Source: an uncultured Olsenella sp.
GTDB taxonomy: Bacteria > Actinomycetota > Coriobacteriia > Coriobacteriales > Atopobiaceae
Length of the DNA: 64,000 nucleotides
Assembly: GCA_934660915.1 (NCBI GenBank)
Contig: CAKUIF010000007.1
Location: 62,001-126,000, forward strand
Direction of reading: 5' to 3'
Of this stretch, positions 16,838 through 25,621 are shown piece after piece. Both the position numbers and the translations under genes were made by a program. Numbering within the stretch: position 1 is the first letter of the stretch; each line of letters starts with the position of its first letter. The notes below the pieces were generated by a model. It saw nothing but the letters and a program-made list of their open reading frames with translations. It ran no database searches and was not told the origin of the DNA.

Positions 16838-16876
16838 GGCGTTTTTCCAGCCGAGTTACGAATCCGAGGGACGGTC

Positions 16877-17536
16877 ATGGAGCAGGGAACGCAGTGGGTC
16901 AAGGATTTTGAGCTGGGCGAGCCGGCGCTCGTGTGCCGCTGGCGGATCGCCGGCGGGCGCCTGCCGCTCGAGAACCGCCACCTGCGCGCGCTCGGTGCGC
17001 GCACCGTTGTGGGCCGCCCTGTCTCCACCCAGCTTCTGAGCTGGGCCAAGCAGCACATCGAGTGGACGCTGGCCGACGGCTCCGCCGCCAATCCCGATGG
17101 CGTGCTCATGCTCCTGATGGACGCCGAGGGCCGCGCGGCCATGTCGGTCGGCCCCTACGAGCCGCTTGCCAATACCTCCGCCGCCGCGCTCGCCGAGCGC
17201 GCCGCGTCCAGCGCCCGCGAGCGCACCGAGACCGGCGTCGCGCCCGAGACTCTTTGGGCCGTGCGCGACGGTGGGCTGGTGTGGGGCGTGGCGGACGACG
17301 CCTACGCCCACGGCGCGGCGAGCCTCGTGCTCGACCTGGCGTCCACGCTTGACATCGAGGTCGCGCGCGACGCCGCGCTTCTGGACGTCGCCGCGTCCGG
17401 TGACCTTTCCGAGCAGGTCTTCCTTTGCAGCGACGAGCACGGCGTGGTGCCCGCCGCAGGCGCCTCGGACGCCATGGTGCAGCGCCTTTCTGCCGGCTAC
17501 CAGAAGCTCCTCGAGCACGAGCGGGCGCAGCGCTAA
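16877..17536 (+). CDS. Possible class IV aminotransferase-like protein, function uncertain
   Basis: The 219-residue product follows prfA by 39 bp with a GAGGGACGG site and is probably cotranscribed. Its C-terminal half (ASLVLDLASTLDIEVARDA...SEQVFLCSDEHGVVPAAG...QRLSAGYQKLL) follows the spacing of the C-terminal half of class IV aminotransferases and aminodeoxychorismate lyases. The N-terminal part is short and I cannot place a PLP lysine, so it may be catalytically altered or a distant relative. No membrane segments are seen. A terminator follows. Confidence 0.5.
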   Translation: MEQGTQWVKDFELGEPALVCRWRIAGGRLPLENRHLRALGARTVVGRPVSTQLLSWAKQHIEWTLADGSAANPDGVLMLLMDAEGRAAMSVGPYEPLANTSAAALAERAASSARERTETGVAPETLWAVRDGGLVWGVADDAYAHGAASLVLDLASTLDIEVARDAALLDVAASGDLSEQVFLCSDEHGVVPAAGASDAMVQRLSAGYQKLLEHERAQR

Positions 17537-17566
17537 GCCGCCGACTCGACCCACCTACAAAGAAGA

Positions 17567-17606
17567 ACGCGCGGGCTGCGGAGTATCCGAAGCCCGCGCG
17601 CTTTTA
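17567..17606. terminator. Terminator between convergent genes
   Basis: GCGCGGGCT (17569-17577) and AGCCCGCGC (17591-17599) form a 9-bp stem followed by GCTTTTA on the plus strand. Confidence 0.8.
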
Positions 17607-17634
17607 TCTGCCGATTAGGCGCACTTCGCTGCCG

Positions 17635-18705
17635 CTAGGCGGTCCGGAAGCTCCAGGCGCTCGCGGCCTCGCTGCAGACCGTCGACAAATCCCAGGTCTT
17701 TTGGCTGCGGGCCCAGCTGTTCGAGTCGTGGACCACGGCCTTGCCGTCCGCATCGAGCTTCTCGATGGCGATGAAGTGGCCGGAACTCGTGAAGTGCCCT
17801 GGGTTCATGATGCAGATCACCGGACGGCCCGCCTCGAGCTCGGCGCGCAGCACCGACTCGCTCGGCGTGAGCTGCTTGCCGGCAAGGCCGAGCGACGCGG
17901 CGCCGTCCGTCATAAGCGACCAAGAAGAGCCGTTCTGCTCGGTTGCGTAGCCATGCTCGGTCGCGAACTGCGCCATCGAGACGGGGTCCATGTCGGTCGC
18001 GCCCGTGAGCTCAATGTAGACCATGCACAGCGCGGTGGGGCCGCAGCCCTGCAGGCGCATGCGCCCGCCCGAGTAGGTCTCGTGCGACCACTGCGGGTCG
18101 ATCTGGTACAGGTACGGCATCTGGCCGCGGGTCCACTGATCGCGCGGGGTGCTTGTGGGCTCGACGAGGTTGCGCGTCGTGTCGTCGACGGCGCCGACGA
18201 TGGCCTGGGCCTGGACCTGTGCGTCGGCCGTGGCCGCGGCGTCGAAGGCGGCCTGGCGCTCGGCGATGACGTTTGCGCGGACGCACAACACGGCGATGAC
18301 GACGGCCGTGGTCCCGACGAAGGCGAGCGCTCGCTTGGGGTGACGCGCGCATGCGGGCAAAAGCCAGCGCACAAAGGCCGCGAGCCCCCGAGCGATGACG
18401 TGCAGCAGGGCAAGAAGTGCGCGCAGGATGGCGGCGAGGACGCGCCCGAGCCCGCGCAACAGGGTCCCGGCGATGGCGACGGCCCCGGCACCGGCACCGG
18501 ACTCGCCGGAGTAGCCGCTCCTCGACCCGCTCCGGCCGGCGAGAGGATCAGCGACGGGCGCGCGCCGCGGCTGCCTCGAGGGGGCCGCGGGCTGCGCGGC
18601 GCCGGCTCGCCGCCCCGTGTCGCGCGAGGGCGCCTGGCCGGACCTCTGCGCCCTTCTTGCCGCGCGCTCTTCTTTGCGGGCCAAAAACTCGTCGTCGTTG
18701 CGCAT
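17635..18705 (-). CDS. Membrane-anchored C39-like cysteine peptidase family protein
   Basis: The 356-residue product has an Arg-rich, low-complexity cytoplasmic N-terminus (about 120 residues), a membrane helix around residues 122-142 (LAFVGTTAVVIAVLCVRANV), and an outer papain-fold domain. The domain starts YLYQIDPQWSHETYSGG, carries the nucleophile in LQGCGPTALCMVYIE, and has the His in SSGHFIAIEKLD and Asp/Asn in VVHDSNS. This is the C39_2/BtrH-like pattern of predicted wall-associated peptidases. The start at 18705 is chosen because MRNDDEFLARK is hydrophilic; the longer frame adds 17 residues. Confidence 0.8.
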   Translation of the reverse strand: MRNDDEFLARKEERAARRAQRSGQAPSRDTGRRAGAAQPAAPSRQPRRAPVADPLAGRSGSRSGYSGESGAGAGAVAIAGTLLRGLGRVLAAILRALLALLHVIARGLAAFVRWLLPACARHPKRALAFVGTTAVVIAVLCVRANVIAERQAAFDAAATADAQVQAQAIVGAVDDTTRNLVEPTSTPRDQWTRGQMPYLYQIDPQWSHETYSGGRMRLQGCGPTALCMVYIELTGATDMDPVSMAQFATEHGYATEQNGSSWSLMTDGAASLGLAGKQLTPSESVLRAELEAGRPVICIMNPGHFTSSGHFIAIEKLDADGKAVVHDSNSWARSQKTWDLSTVCSEAASAWSFRTA

Positions 18706-18931
18706 CCGATGCCCCCTCTCGGTCAACGCGACTAAGTAGACGTTTAAACAGCGCAAATAATACCATCATGGTGTCTCTCGGGCGCGTTTGGCCGGGTACC
18801 CGGGGGTATATTCGCGTTACTGACGGGCATTTTTGCTCCGTTTGGCAACTTAACAGTAACTAAACACTTCGATTGCATTTAGGATAATGTTCGGTTTTTA
18901 CCTTGGGACGACTGTCGAGCCGGAGGGTACC

Positions 18932-19936
18932 ATGCGCAACGTTGGAGTTCGAGAGATTAGCCGTATAACTGGCTTTTCGCCTGCGACGGTTTCCAATGCC
19001 CTCAACAATAAACGCGGAGTAAACAAAGACACCGCCGAGACCATTCGCCGGGTGGCCAAGGAGCTCGGCTACGAGCGCACCGAGCGTCTCGACCATATCC
19101 GATTCGTCCTTGCCCGAAAGTCCGGAAAGATTCTCGACGAGGGCACCTTCCATCCCGGTGTGATCGAGGGCGTCGAGCGCGTGGCAGCCCAGTACAAGCT
19201 GCAGACGACCTTTACCACTGTCGAGCTCGGCAACCGCGACGCCGCGGCCAAGCAGGCCTACGAGATCACGCACGACATGAGCAACGGCATCGTGCTTTTG
19301 GGCACCGAGATGACGGAGGAGGATTACGCCCTTTTCCGCGATCCGCAGGCGCCGCTCGTCGTCGTCGATGGCTGGTCCGACAGGTACTTCTTTGAGTCCG
19401 TGGTCACCCAGAACGAGAACTCGGCTTTCCGCGCCGTTACCTACCTGGCAGAGCACGGCCACAAGGAGATCGGCTACATCGCGGGTAACTACCGTATAAA
19501 GAACTTCCCGCTGCGCGAGCGCGGCTATCGCAGGGCAATGCGCGAGGCGGGCCTTGACATCAATCCGGCGTGGCGCGTCGAGGTGGGTACCACCGTGAAC
19601 ACCTCCTATGACGCCATGAAGTTGTGGCTCTCTAGGAACCCGCAGCTCCCGACGGCCTTCTTTGTGGAGAACGACATTATGGCCCTCGGTTGCATGAGGG
19701 CCATGGCGGAGCGCGGAATCCAGATTCCCGACGACGTGAGCGTGATCGGCTTCGACGACCTGCCGTACGCGAGCATCTGCAACCCGCCGCTGACCACGGC
19801 GCGCGTCCCCAACCGCGAGATGGGTGAGATCGCTACCCATCGCCTCATGGAGCAGATCCGCGAGCCGCGCGACTATACCTGCGTCACGCACCTCTCGACC
19901 ACCTTCATCGAGCGCCAGTCGGTCAAGTTCCTCTAG
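18932..19936 (+). CDS. LacI-family transcriptional regulator
   Basis: The 334-residue regulator starts MRNVGVREISRITGFSPATV behind GGAGGG. The LacI helix-turn-helix and hinge (VSNALNNKRGVNKDTAETI) is followed by a periplasmic-binding-protein-like sensor domain with GIVLLGTEMTEEDY, VVVDG, IGYIAGN and SVIGFDDLPYASI. It stands alone, with no adjacent sugar genes; its targets are not evident. GATAAT at about 18890-18895 in a low-GC stretch may be its -10. Confidence 0.92.
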   Translation: MRNVGVREISRITGFSPATVSNALNNKRGVNKDTAETIRRVAKELGYERTERLDHIRFVLARKSGKILDEGTFHPGVIEGVERVAAQYKLQTTFTTVELGNRDAAAKQAYEITHDMSNGIVLLGTEMTEEDYALFRDPQAPLVVVDGWSDRYFFESVVTQNENSAFRAVTYLAEHGHKEIGYIAGNYRIKNFPLRERGYRRAMREAGLDINPAWRVEVGTTVNTSYDAMKLWLSRNPQLPTAFFVENDIMALGCMRAMAERGIQIPDDVSVIGFDDLPYASICNPPLTTARVPNREMGEIATHRLMEQIREPRDYTCVTHLSTTFIERQSVKFL

Positions 19937-19967
19937 GCGCGCGGACCCCAACCGAATTCAAGCCCTT

Positions 19968-19996
19968 AGTCGGCGCCGGTACCCCCGGCGCCGACT
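19968..19996 (+). terminator. Terminator after the LacI-family gene
   Basis: AGTCGGCGCCGG pairs perfectly with CCGGCGCCGACT over 12 bp. The tail TGTGT is a weak U-tract. Confidence 0.65.
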
Positions 19997-20035
19997 TGTG
20001 TAAAACTCGACAGATTACGTGCGGTGTCAATTCGT

Positions 20036-20073
20036 ATTGCACAGACTGTGCAATACTACTCGGGTTGTGCAAT
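20036..20073. promoter_or_regulatory. TetR-type operator upstream of the TetR/activase operon
   Basis: ATTGCACAGACTGTGCAAT (20036-20054) is a palindrome in which only the central base breaks symmetry. A further half-site TGTGCAAT is at 20066-20073. The sites end 18 bases before the TetR start, consistent with autorepression of the two-gene operon. Confidence 0.75.
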
Positions 20074-20090
20074 AACGACGAAAGGGCCCG

Positions 20091-20783
20091 ATGCCCACAT
20101 CAGACTGCCTGGTCAGCAACGACCGCCGCAGCGTCCGCACCCGCGCCGCGCTGCGCCTTGCGCTCGCGCAGGAGATCGACGCCACCGGCGACCTCACCCG
20201 CGTGACCGTGACCGCTGTCACCGAGCGCGCCGGCGTGACCCGCCGCACCTTCTACTCCCACTACAAAGACATCCCCGACCTCGTTACCCAGATCGAGAAC
20301 GAGGCCTTGGCCGACCTGCGTGTTCACGTGGAAAGAATTGCGCAGTGCCACCTGGGGCACCTTTCCGAGTCGCTACAGGCGCACGAGCCCGCCCCCGGGT
20401 CCGAGTGCCTGCTGCGCGCCGTCGCCGAGCGCGGCGAGTATCTGCGTCCGCTTCTGGGCGACGGGGGAGACCCGGCCTTCGCCGAGCGCCTCAAGCGCAT
20501 GGCTTACGACGCCGTGGTGGGCCGCGCGCTCGACGGCATCGACGTCCGCGCGATGGGCTCGTTCTTTGACTATTACCTGACCTTTGCCATTTCCGCAGAG
20601 GTGGGGGTGCTCCTGCGCTGGCTCGAGGGAGGCATGCGCGAGAGCGTGGAGGCCATGGCGCGCCTCATGACCGCGCTCATGTTCGTCCGCCCGGGCGACC
20701 TCTACGGCAACCCCATCGACTTCGACATCCCGGGCTTTGCCCTGGCCATCATGCGTTGTGAGGAGAATCACGATGTCCGATAA
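20091..20783 (+). CDS. TetR-family transcriptional regulator
   Basis: This 230-residue protein has an N-terminal TetR HTH (TRVTVTAVTERAGVTRRTFYSHYKD, about residues 37-62) and an all-helical C-terminal domain of the TetR_C type. It overlaps the activase-like gene by 11 bp and has an ATTGCACA palindrome upstream, so it probably represses itself and the activase. The ligand is unknown; an acyl-CoA or an electron-state signal would be a reasonable guess only. Confidence 0.88.
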   Translation: MPTSDCLVSNDRRSVRTRAALRLALAQEIDATGDLTRVTVTAVTERAGVTRRTFYSHYKDIPDLVTQIENEALADLRVHVERIAQCHLGHLSESLQAHEPAPGSECLLRAVAERGEYLRPLLGDGGDPAFAERLKRMAYDAVVGRALDGIDVRAMGSFFDYYLTFAISAEVGVLLRWLEGGMRESVEAMARLMTALMFVRPGDLYGNPIDFDIPGFALAIMRCEENHDVR

Positions 20784-23700
20784 GACCGCTTCGTCCATCA
20801 AGGCTGAGAAGGCCGCCCGCCAGGCCTTGGAACTCAAACAGGAGGGCGCCGAGCTGTCTCCGGCGCGCCCCTACGACCTCACCTATGCCCACCTGCGCCT
20901 GGGCATCGACGTGGGCTCCACCACCGTCAAGCTGGCCGTCATCGACGACAACGACAACCTCATCTACGCCAACTACGAGCGTCACCACACCGACGTGCGC
21001 GCCACGGCCAAGGAGCTCTTTATCCGCGCCCAGCGCGTCATCGGCGACGCCCCCATGCGCGTGTCCATCACCGGCTCCGGCGGCATGCTGCTGGCCAAGT
21101 GGCTCGGCCTCGAGTTCGTCCAGGAGGTCATCGCGAGCAAGCGCGCCGTCGAGACGCTCATCCCGCAGACCGACTGCGCCATCGAGCTCGGCGGCGAGGA
21201 CGCGAAGATCATCTACTTCGACAACGGTATCGAGCAGCGCATGAACGGCACCTGCGCCGGCGGCACGGGCGCCTTCATCGACCAGATGGCGTCGCTTCTG
21301 CACACCGATGCGACCGGCTTGAACGAGCTCGCCAAGGGCGCCACGCGCATCCACCCCATTGCCAGCCGCTGCGGCGTCTTTGCAAAGACGGACGTCCAGC
21401 CCCTGCTCAACGAGGGTGCGCGCCCCGAGGACGTGGCCGCCTCCATCTTCCAGGCCGTGGCCAACCAGACCGTCTCGGGCCTCGCCTGCGGCCACCCCAT
21501 CCGCGGCTATGTCGCCTTCCTCGGCGGCCCGCTGCAGTACCTCAGCGAGCTGCGCCACCGCTTCTACGTCACGCTGAACCTCGACGACGAGCACATCATC
21601 GTGCCCAACAACGCCCACCTGTTTGTGGCCACGGGCGCGGCGCTCGCCGGCGAGTCCGATAAGCACGTGACCTTCGCCGAGGTCATCCGCCTGCTCGAGG
21701 ACCTCAAGGACACCCAGGGCTCCGAGGTCGAGCGCTTAGACCCGCTCTTTGCCACCGAGGACGACTACCGCGAGTTCAAGGAGCGTCACGACAAGCAGGT
21801 CGTCCCCAAGGGCGACCTGGCCACCTACCACGGCCGCGTGTTCATCGGCATCGACGCCGGCTCCACCACCATGAAGGCGGCCGTCGTCGGCGAGGACGGC
21901 GAGCTTCTTTACACCTGGTACGGCAACAACAACGGCGACATCCTGGGCACCGCGCGCACCATCACCGACGACATCTACGACAAGATGCCCTCCGACTGCG
22001 TGATCGGCCACGTGACCACCACCGGCTACGGCGAGCAGATCCTCATCGAGGCCCTGCGCGCCGACTCCGGCGAGATCGAGACCGTCGCGCACCTGCGCGG
22101 CGCGAAGGCCTTCATCCCCGGCGTCGAGTTCATCCTGGACATCGGCGGCCAGGACATGAAATGCCTGCAGGTCAAGGACGGCGTCATCGAGCACATTATG
22201 CTCAACGAGGCGTGCTCGTCGGGCTGCGGCTCCTTCATCGAGTCCTTCGCCGTCTCCATGAACATGAGCGTTCAGGAGTTCGCCGAGGCGGCCGTGCGCG
22301 CCACGGCTCCCGTGGACCTGGGCAGCCGCTGCACCGTCTTTATGAACTCCCGCGTCAAGCAGGCCCAGAAGGAGGGCGCGACCATCGGCGACGTGGCCGC
22401 CGGCCTTTCTTACTCCGTGATCAAGAACGCCCTCTTTAAGGTCATCAAGCTGCGCGACTTCGACGAGATCGGCAAGTACTGCGTGGTCCAGGGCGGCACC
22501 TTCATGTCCGACGCTACGCTGCGCGCCTTCGAGCTTTTGACCGGGCGCGACGTGATCCGCCCCGACGTGGCGGGCTGCATGGGCGCCTACGGCGCGGCGC
22601 TTCTTGCCCGCGACCGCGCGGGCGAGCAGGGCACCTCCGAGCTTCTTTCCCGTGACGAAATCGACAACCTGCAGGTCAAGCACACCAACGTCCACTGCGG
22701 GCGCTGCTCGAACAACTGCCTGCTCACGGTCAACGACTTCGGCGGCGGCCGCCGCTTCATTACCGGCAACCGCTGCGAGAAGGGCGCCGGCGGCGGCAAG
22801 CGCGCCAAGAACGACGCGCCGAACCTCTTTGAGTACAAGAACAAGCTGCTCTTCGACCGCCCGGCGCTCGCCGCCGACGAGGCCCCGCGCGGCACCGTCG
22901 GCATCCCGCGCGCGCTCAACATGTACGAGAACTACCCGTTCTGGCACGCGTTCTTCACCAAGCTCGGCTTCAGCATCGTGCTGTCCGACCAGACCAACGG
23001 CAAGACCTACGAGGCCGGCATCGAGTCCATGCCCTCCGAGTCCGTCTGCTACCCGGCCAAGCTCTCCCACGGCCACATCATGAACCTCATCGCCAAGGAC
23101 CCGGACTTCATCTGGATGCCGTGCATCCGCTGGGAGCGCAAGGAGGACGAGGGGGCGACGAACCACTACAACTGCCCGATCGTCATGAGCTACCCGCAGG
23201 CCCTCGAGCTCAACGTCGACGAGCTCGGCCACGGCACCGCAGTCGAGTTCCTTGACCCCTTCATTCCCTATGACAAGAAGGGCGAGCTCAAGCGCCGTCT
23301 GTATGAGCTCATTTCCGAGCAGCGCGAGCGCGACGCCGAGCAGGGCCGCGGTCGCGTGCGCGGCGCCCACATTACCCGCGCCGAGATCGACGAGGCCGTC
23401 AACGCCGCGTGGGAGGCCGACGTCGAGTTCCACGACGCCATGCATCGCAAGGGCGATGAGGCGCTGCGCTGGATCGAGGAGCACCACGGCCACGGCATCG
23501 TGCTCGCCGGCCGTCCGTACCACAACGACCCCGAGATCAACCACGCCATCCCCGAGCTCGTGCACTCCTTCGGCTTCGCCGTCCTCACCGAGGACTCCGT
23601 CGCCCACAAGATGCGCCCCGAGCGCCCGATCCGCGTGGTCAATCAGTGGATGTACCACAGCCGCCTGTACCGCGCGGCGCGCTTCGTGGCGTCTCGCAAC

Positions 23701-25410
23701 GACCTCGACCTGATCCAGCTCTTCTCGTTCGGCTGCGGCCTGGACGCGCTGACCACCGACCAGGTCCAGGAGATTCTCGAGGCCTCCGGCAAGATCTACA
23801 CCATGCTCAAGGTCGACCAGGTGAGCAACCTCGGCGCCGCGCGCATCCGCATCCGCTCCCTCATGGCGGCGCTCAAAGAGCAGCGCGAGGAGCTCGAGCG
23901 CAAGGCCGCCGCAGGCCAGATCCACGAGGTCGAGCCTGCAGGCGTCGTCAAGGCCAACGGCGCGCCCGAGCGCAAGCGCGAGGACAACGGCGAGGTGCCC
24001 GTCTATCGCGAGGCCGCGAGCTCGGCGTTCACCAAGGTGCGCTACACCAAGGAGATGCAGGACGCGGGCTACACCATTCTCGCGCCGCAGATGAGCCCCA
24101 TCCACTTCGAGCTTATCGAGGAGCTGCTCAGAAACGAGGGCTACAACGCGGTCCTTCTTCCCTCCGTCGACCAGGGCGCCGTGGACATGGGCCTGAAGTA
24201 CGTGAACAACGACATCTGCTACCCGTCCATCCTCGTCACCGGTCAGATCATGGAAGCGGTGCTGTCGGGCAAGTACGACCTCACCCGCACCGCCGTGCTC
24301 ATCACCCAGACGGGCGGCGGCTGCCGAGCGACGAACTATATCGCCTTGATCCGCAAGGCGCTCAAGGACTCCGGCCACCCCGAGGTGCCCGTGATCAGCC
24401 TGACCGCCGCGTCGGGCCTCGACGAGGACAACTCCGGCTTCAACATCTTCAAGCCGGCGCTGCTCATCAAGGCGCTCTACGCGCTTCTTTACGGTGACCT
24501 CATCATGCAGCTGCTCTACCGCGTGCGCCCCTACGAGACGCGCCCGGGCTCGGCCGACGAGCTCTACGAGCGCATGATGGCGCAGGCCAAGGCGACGCTG
24601 CTGCACACCTCGCGCTCGGGCTTCTACCAGCTCTGCCAGAAGACCGTCGACGCGTTCGAGGCACTGCCGCTGACCAACGACCGCTCCAAGCCGCGCGTCG
24701 GCGTGGTCGGCGAGATCCTGGTCAAGTTCCACCCCACGGCAAACAACCAGGTCGTCCGCGTGATCGAGCAGGAGGGCTGCGAGGCCAACGTCCCCGGCCT
24801 CGTCGACTTCTTCCTCTTTGGCATGACCAACGCCATCAACATGAAGGACGAGCTGGGCACCAAGGCCACAAGCCGCTTCACGCACCGCACGGGCATCAAG
24901 GCGATCGAGGCCTTCCGCGAGCCCATCAACAAGATGCTGCGGAAGTCCACGCGCTTCGAGCCGTACCCGAGCGTCTTTGAGCTCGCCGAGAAGGCCGGCA
25001 AGATCTTGAGCCTGTGCAACACGATGGGCGAGGGCTGGCTGCTCACGGCCGAGATGTGCGACCTGATCGAGACGGGGACGCCCAATATCGTGTGCTGCTC
25101 GCCGTTCGCCTGCCTGCCCAACCACGTCGTGGGCAAGGCCGTCATCAAGCGCCTGCGCGAGATGCACCCCGAGAGCAACATCGTGGCCGTCGACTACGAT
25201 CCGGGCGCGTCCGAGGTCAACCAGCTCAATCGCATCAAGCTGATGATCTCGGTTGCCAAGGAGAACTACCGCAACGCCCGCGGCGAGGACTTCAAGCTCG
25301 TGAACGACGACGACCCGACCGTGGGCGGCGGCGAGGACTACGGCATCCCGCTGTCCGATGAGCAGCGCGCCCGCCTCGAGGACATTAAGGCGCGCGCGGC
25401 GGTCGACTAA
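20773..25410 (+). CDS. Giant acyl-CoA dehydratase activase-related protein (two BcrAD/BadFG ATPase domains plus DUF2229)
   Basis: This 1545-residue protein has two ASKHA-fold ATPase domains of the 2-hydroxyglutaryl-CoA dehydratase activator type. The first is about residues 40-300 (GIDVGSTTVKLAV, ELGGEDAKI, GTCAGGTG) and the second 356-615 (GIDAGSTTMKAAV, DIGGQDMKC, NEACSSGCGSF). A Cys-rich CGRCSNNC follows near 642, then a DUF2229-like CoA-activase region from about 706, and a C-terminal dehydratase-D-like region from about 1098 (APQMSPIHFELIEELL). In activators the Cys pair binds a shared 4Fe-4S cluster and ATP hydrolysis drives one low-potential electron. The true partner and substrate are not known. 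It starts at MSDKTASS, overlapping the TetR gene. Confidence 0.9.
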   Translation: MSDKTASSIKAEKAARQALELKQEGAELSPARPYDLTYAHLRLGIDVGSTTVKLAVIDDNDNLIYANYERHHTDVRATAKELFIRAQRVIGDAPMRVSITGSGGMLLAKWLGLEFVQEVIASKRAVETLIPQTDCAIELGGEDAKIIYFDNGIEQRMNGTCAGGTGAFIDQMASLLHTDATGLNELAKGATRIHPIASRCGVFAKTDVQPLLNEGARPEDVAASIFQAVANQTVSGLACGHPIRGYVAFLGGPLQYLSELRHRFYVTLNLDDEHIIVPNNAHLFVATGAALAGESDKHVTFAEVIRLLEDLKDTQGSEVERLDPLFATEDDYREFKERHDKQVVPKGDLATYHGRVFIGIDAGSTTMKAAVVGEDGELLYTWYGNNNGDILGTARTITDDIYDKMPSDCVIGHVTTTGYGEQILIEALRADSGEIETVAHLRGAKAFIPGVEFILDIGGQDMKCLQVKDGVIEHIMLNEACSSGCGSFIESFAVSMNMSVQEFAEAAVRATAPVDLGSRCTVFMNSRVKQAQKEGATIGDVAAGLSYSVIKNALFKVIKLRDFDEIGKYCVVQGGTFMSDATLRAFELLTGRDVIRPDVAGCMGAYGAALLARDRAGEQGTSELLSRDEIDNLQVKHTNVHCGRCSNNCLLTVNDFGGGRRFITGNRCEKGAGGGKRAKNDAPNLFEYKNKLLFDRPALAADEAPRGTVGIPRALNMYENYPFWHAFFTKLGFSIVLSDQTNGKTYEAGIESMPSESVCYPAKLSHGHIMNLIAKDPDFIWMPCIRWERKEDEGATNHYNCPIVMSYPQALELNVDELGHGTAVEFLDPFIPYDKKGELKRRLYELISEQRERDAEQGRGRVRGAHITRAEIDEAVNAAWEADVEFHDAMHRKGDEALRWIEEHHGHGIVLAGRPYHNDPEINHAIPELVHSFGFAVLTEDSVAHKMRPERPIRVVNQWMYHSRLYRAARFVASRNDLDLIQLFSFGCGLDALTTDQVQEILEASGKIYTMLKVDQVSNLGAARIRIRSLMAALKEQREELERKAAAGQIHEVEPAGVVKANGAPERKREDNGEVPVYREAASSAFTKVRYTKEMQDAGYTILAPQMSPIHFELIEELLRNEGYNAVLLPSVDQGAVDMGLKYVNNDICYPSILVTGQIMEAVLSGKYDLTRTAVLITQTGGGCRATNYIALIRKALKDSGHPEVPVISLTAASGLDEDNSGFNIFKPALLIKALYALLYGDLIMQLLYRVRPYETRPGSADELYERMMAQAKATLLHTSRSGFYQLCQKTVDAFEALPLTNDRSKPRVGVVGEILVKFHPTANNQVVRVIEQEGCEANVPGLVDFFLFGMTNAINMKDELGTKATSRFTHRTGIKAIEAFREPINKMLRKSTRFEPYPSVFELAEKAGKILSLCNTMGEGWLLTAEMCDLIETGTPNIVCCSPFACLPNHVVGKAVIKRLREMHPESNIVAVDYDPGASEVNQLNRIKLMISVAKENYRNARGEDFKLVNDDDPTVGGGEDYGIPLSDEQRARLEDIKARAAVD

Positions 25411-25438
25411 CTGAGCGGTCGCACGGGCCGGCGCCCAT

Positions 25439-25498
25439 AGAATGGTTCGCGAAGGAGCGGTTTCCCAAGGAGGCCGCCTTCGTGAACCATTCTTTTTT
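25439..25498 (+). terminator. Terminator after the activase operon
   Basis: AGAATGGTTCGCGAAGG (25439-25455) pairs with CCTTCGTGAACCATTCT (25477-25493) over 17 positions with one G-U pair, and TTTTTT follows. Confidence 0.92.
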
Positions 25499-25522
25499 GG
25501 ACGAGCCGGGAACCTCGAATCA

Positions 25523-25606
25523 TCTCAAATCCGGAATCGATTCCAGTTTTGAGACGATTCTTGCGATATAATCGTCTCAAATCTGGAATGTATTCCATTT
25601 TTGAGA
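25523..25606. promoter_or_regulatory. Duplicate 32-bp palindromes flanking a TATAAT box, upstream of the first DUF4143 ATPase
   Basis: Two copies of TCTCAAAT(C/T)nGGAAT..ATTCC..TTTTGAGA lie at 25523-25554 and 25575-25606. A perfect TATAAT is between them at 25567-25572. The second copy ends 15 bases before the start codon. A regulator bound to both would cover the promoter completely. The second DUF4143 gene has an analogous arrangement with a different sequence. Confidence 0.7.
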
Positions 25607-25621
25607 GAATCGAGTACGGCA

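Noticed and set aside
20737..20772. Upstream start for the activase gene
   Set aside because: It would add 12 residues within the TetR gene; ATG 20773 has TGAGGAG upstream.
21736..25167. A 1143-codon open frame antisense to the activase gene
   Set aside because: Its composition is what GC-rich antisense frames give, it has no family motif, and the plus strand encodes clear ATPase domains over the same bases.
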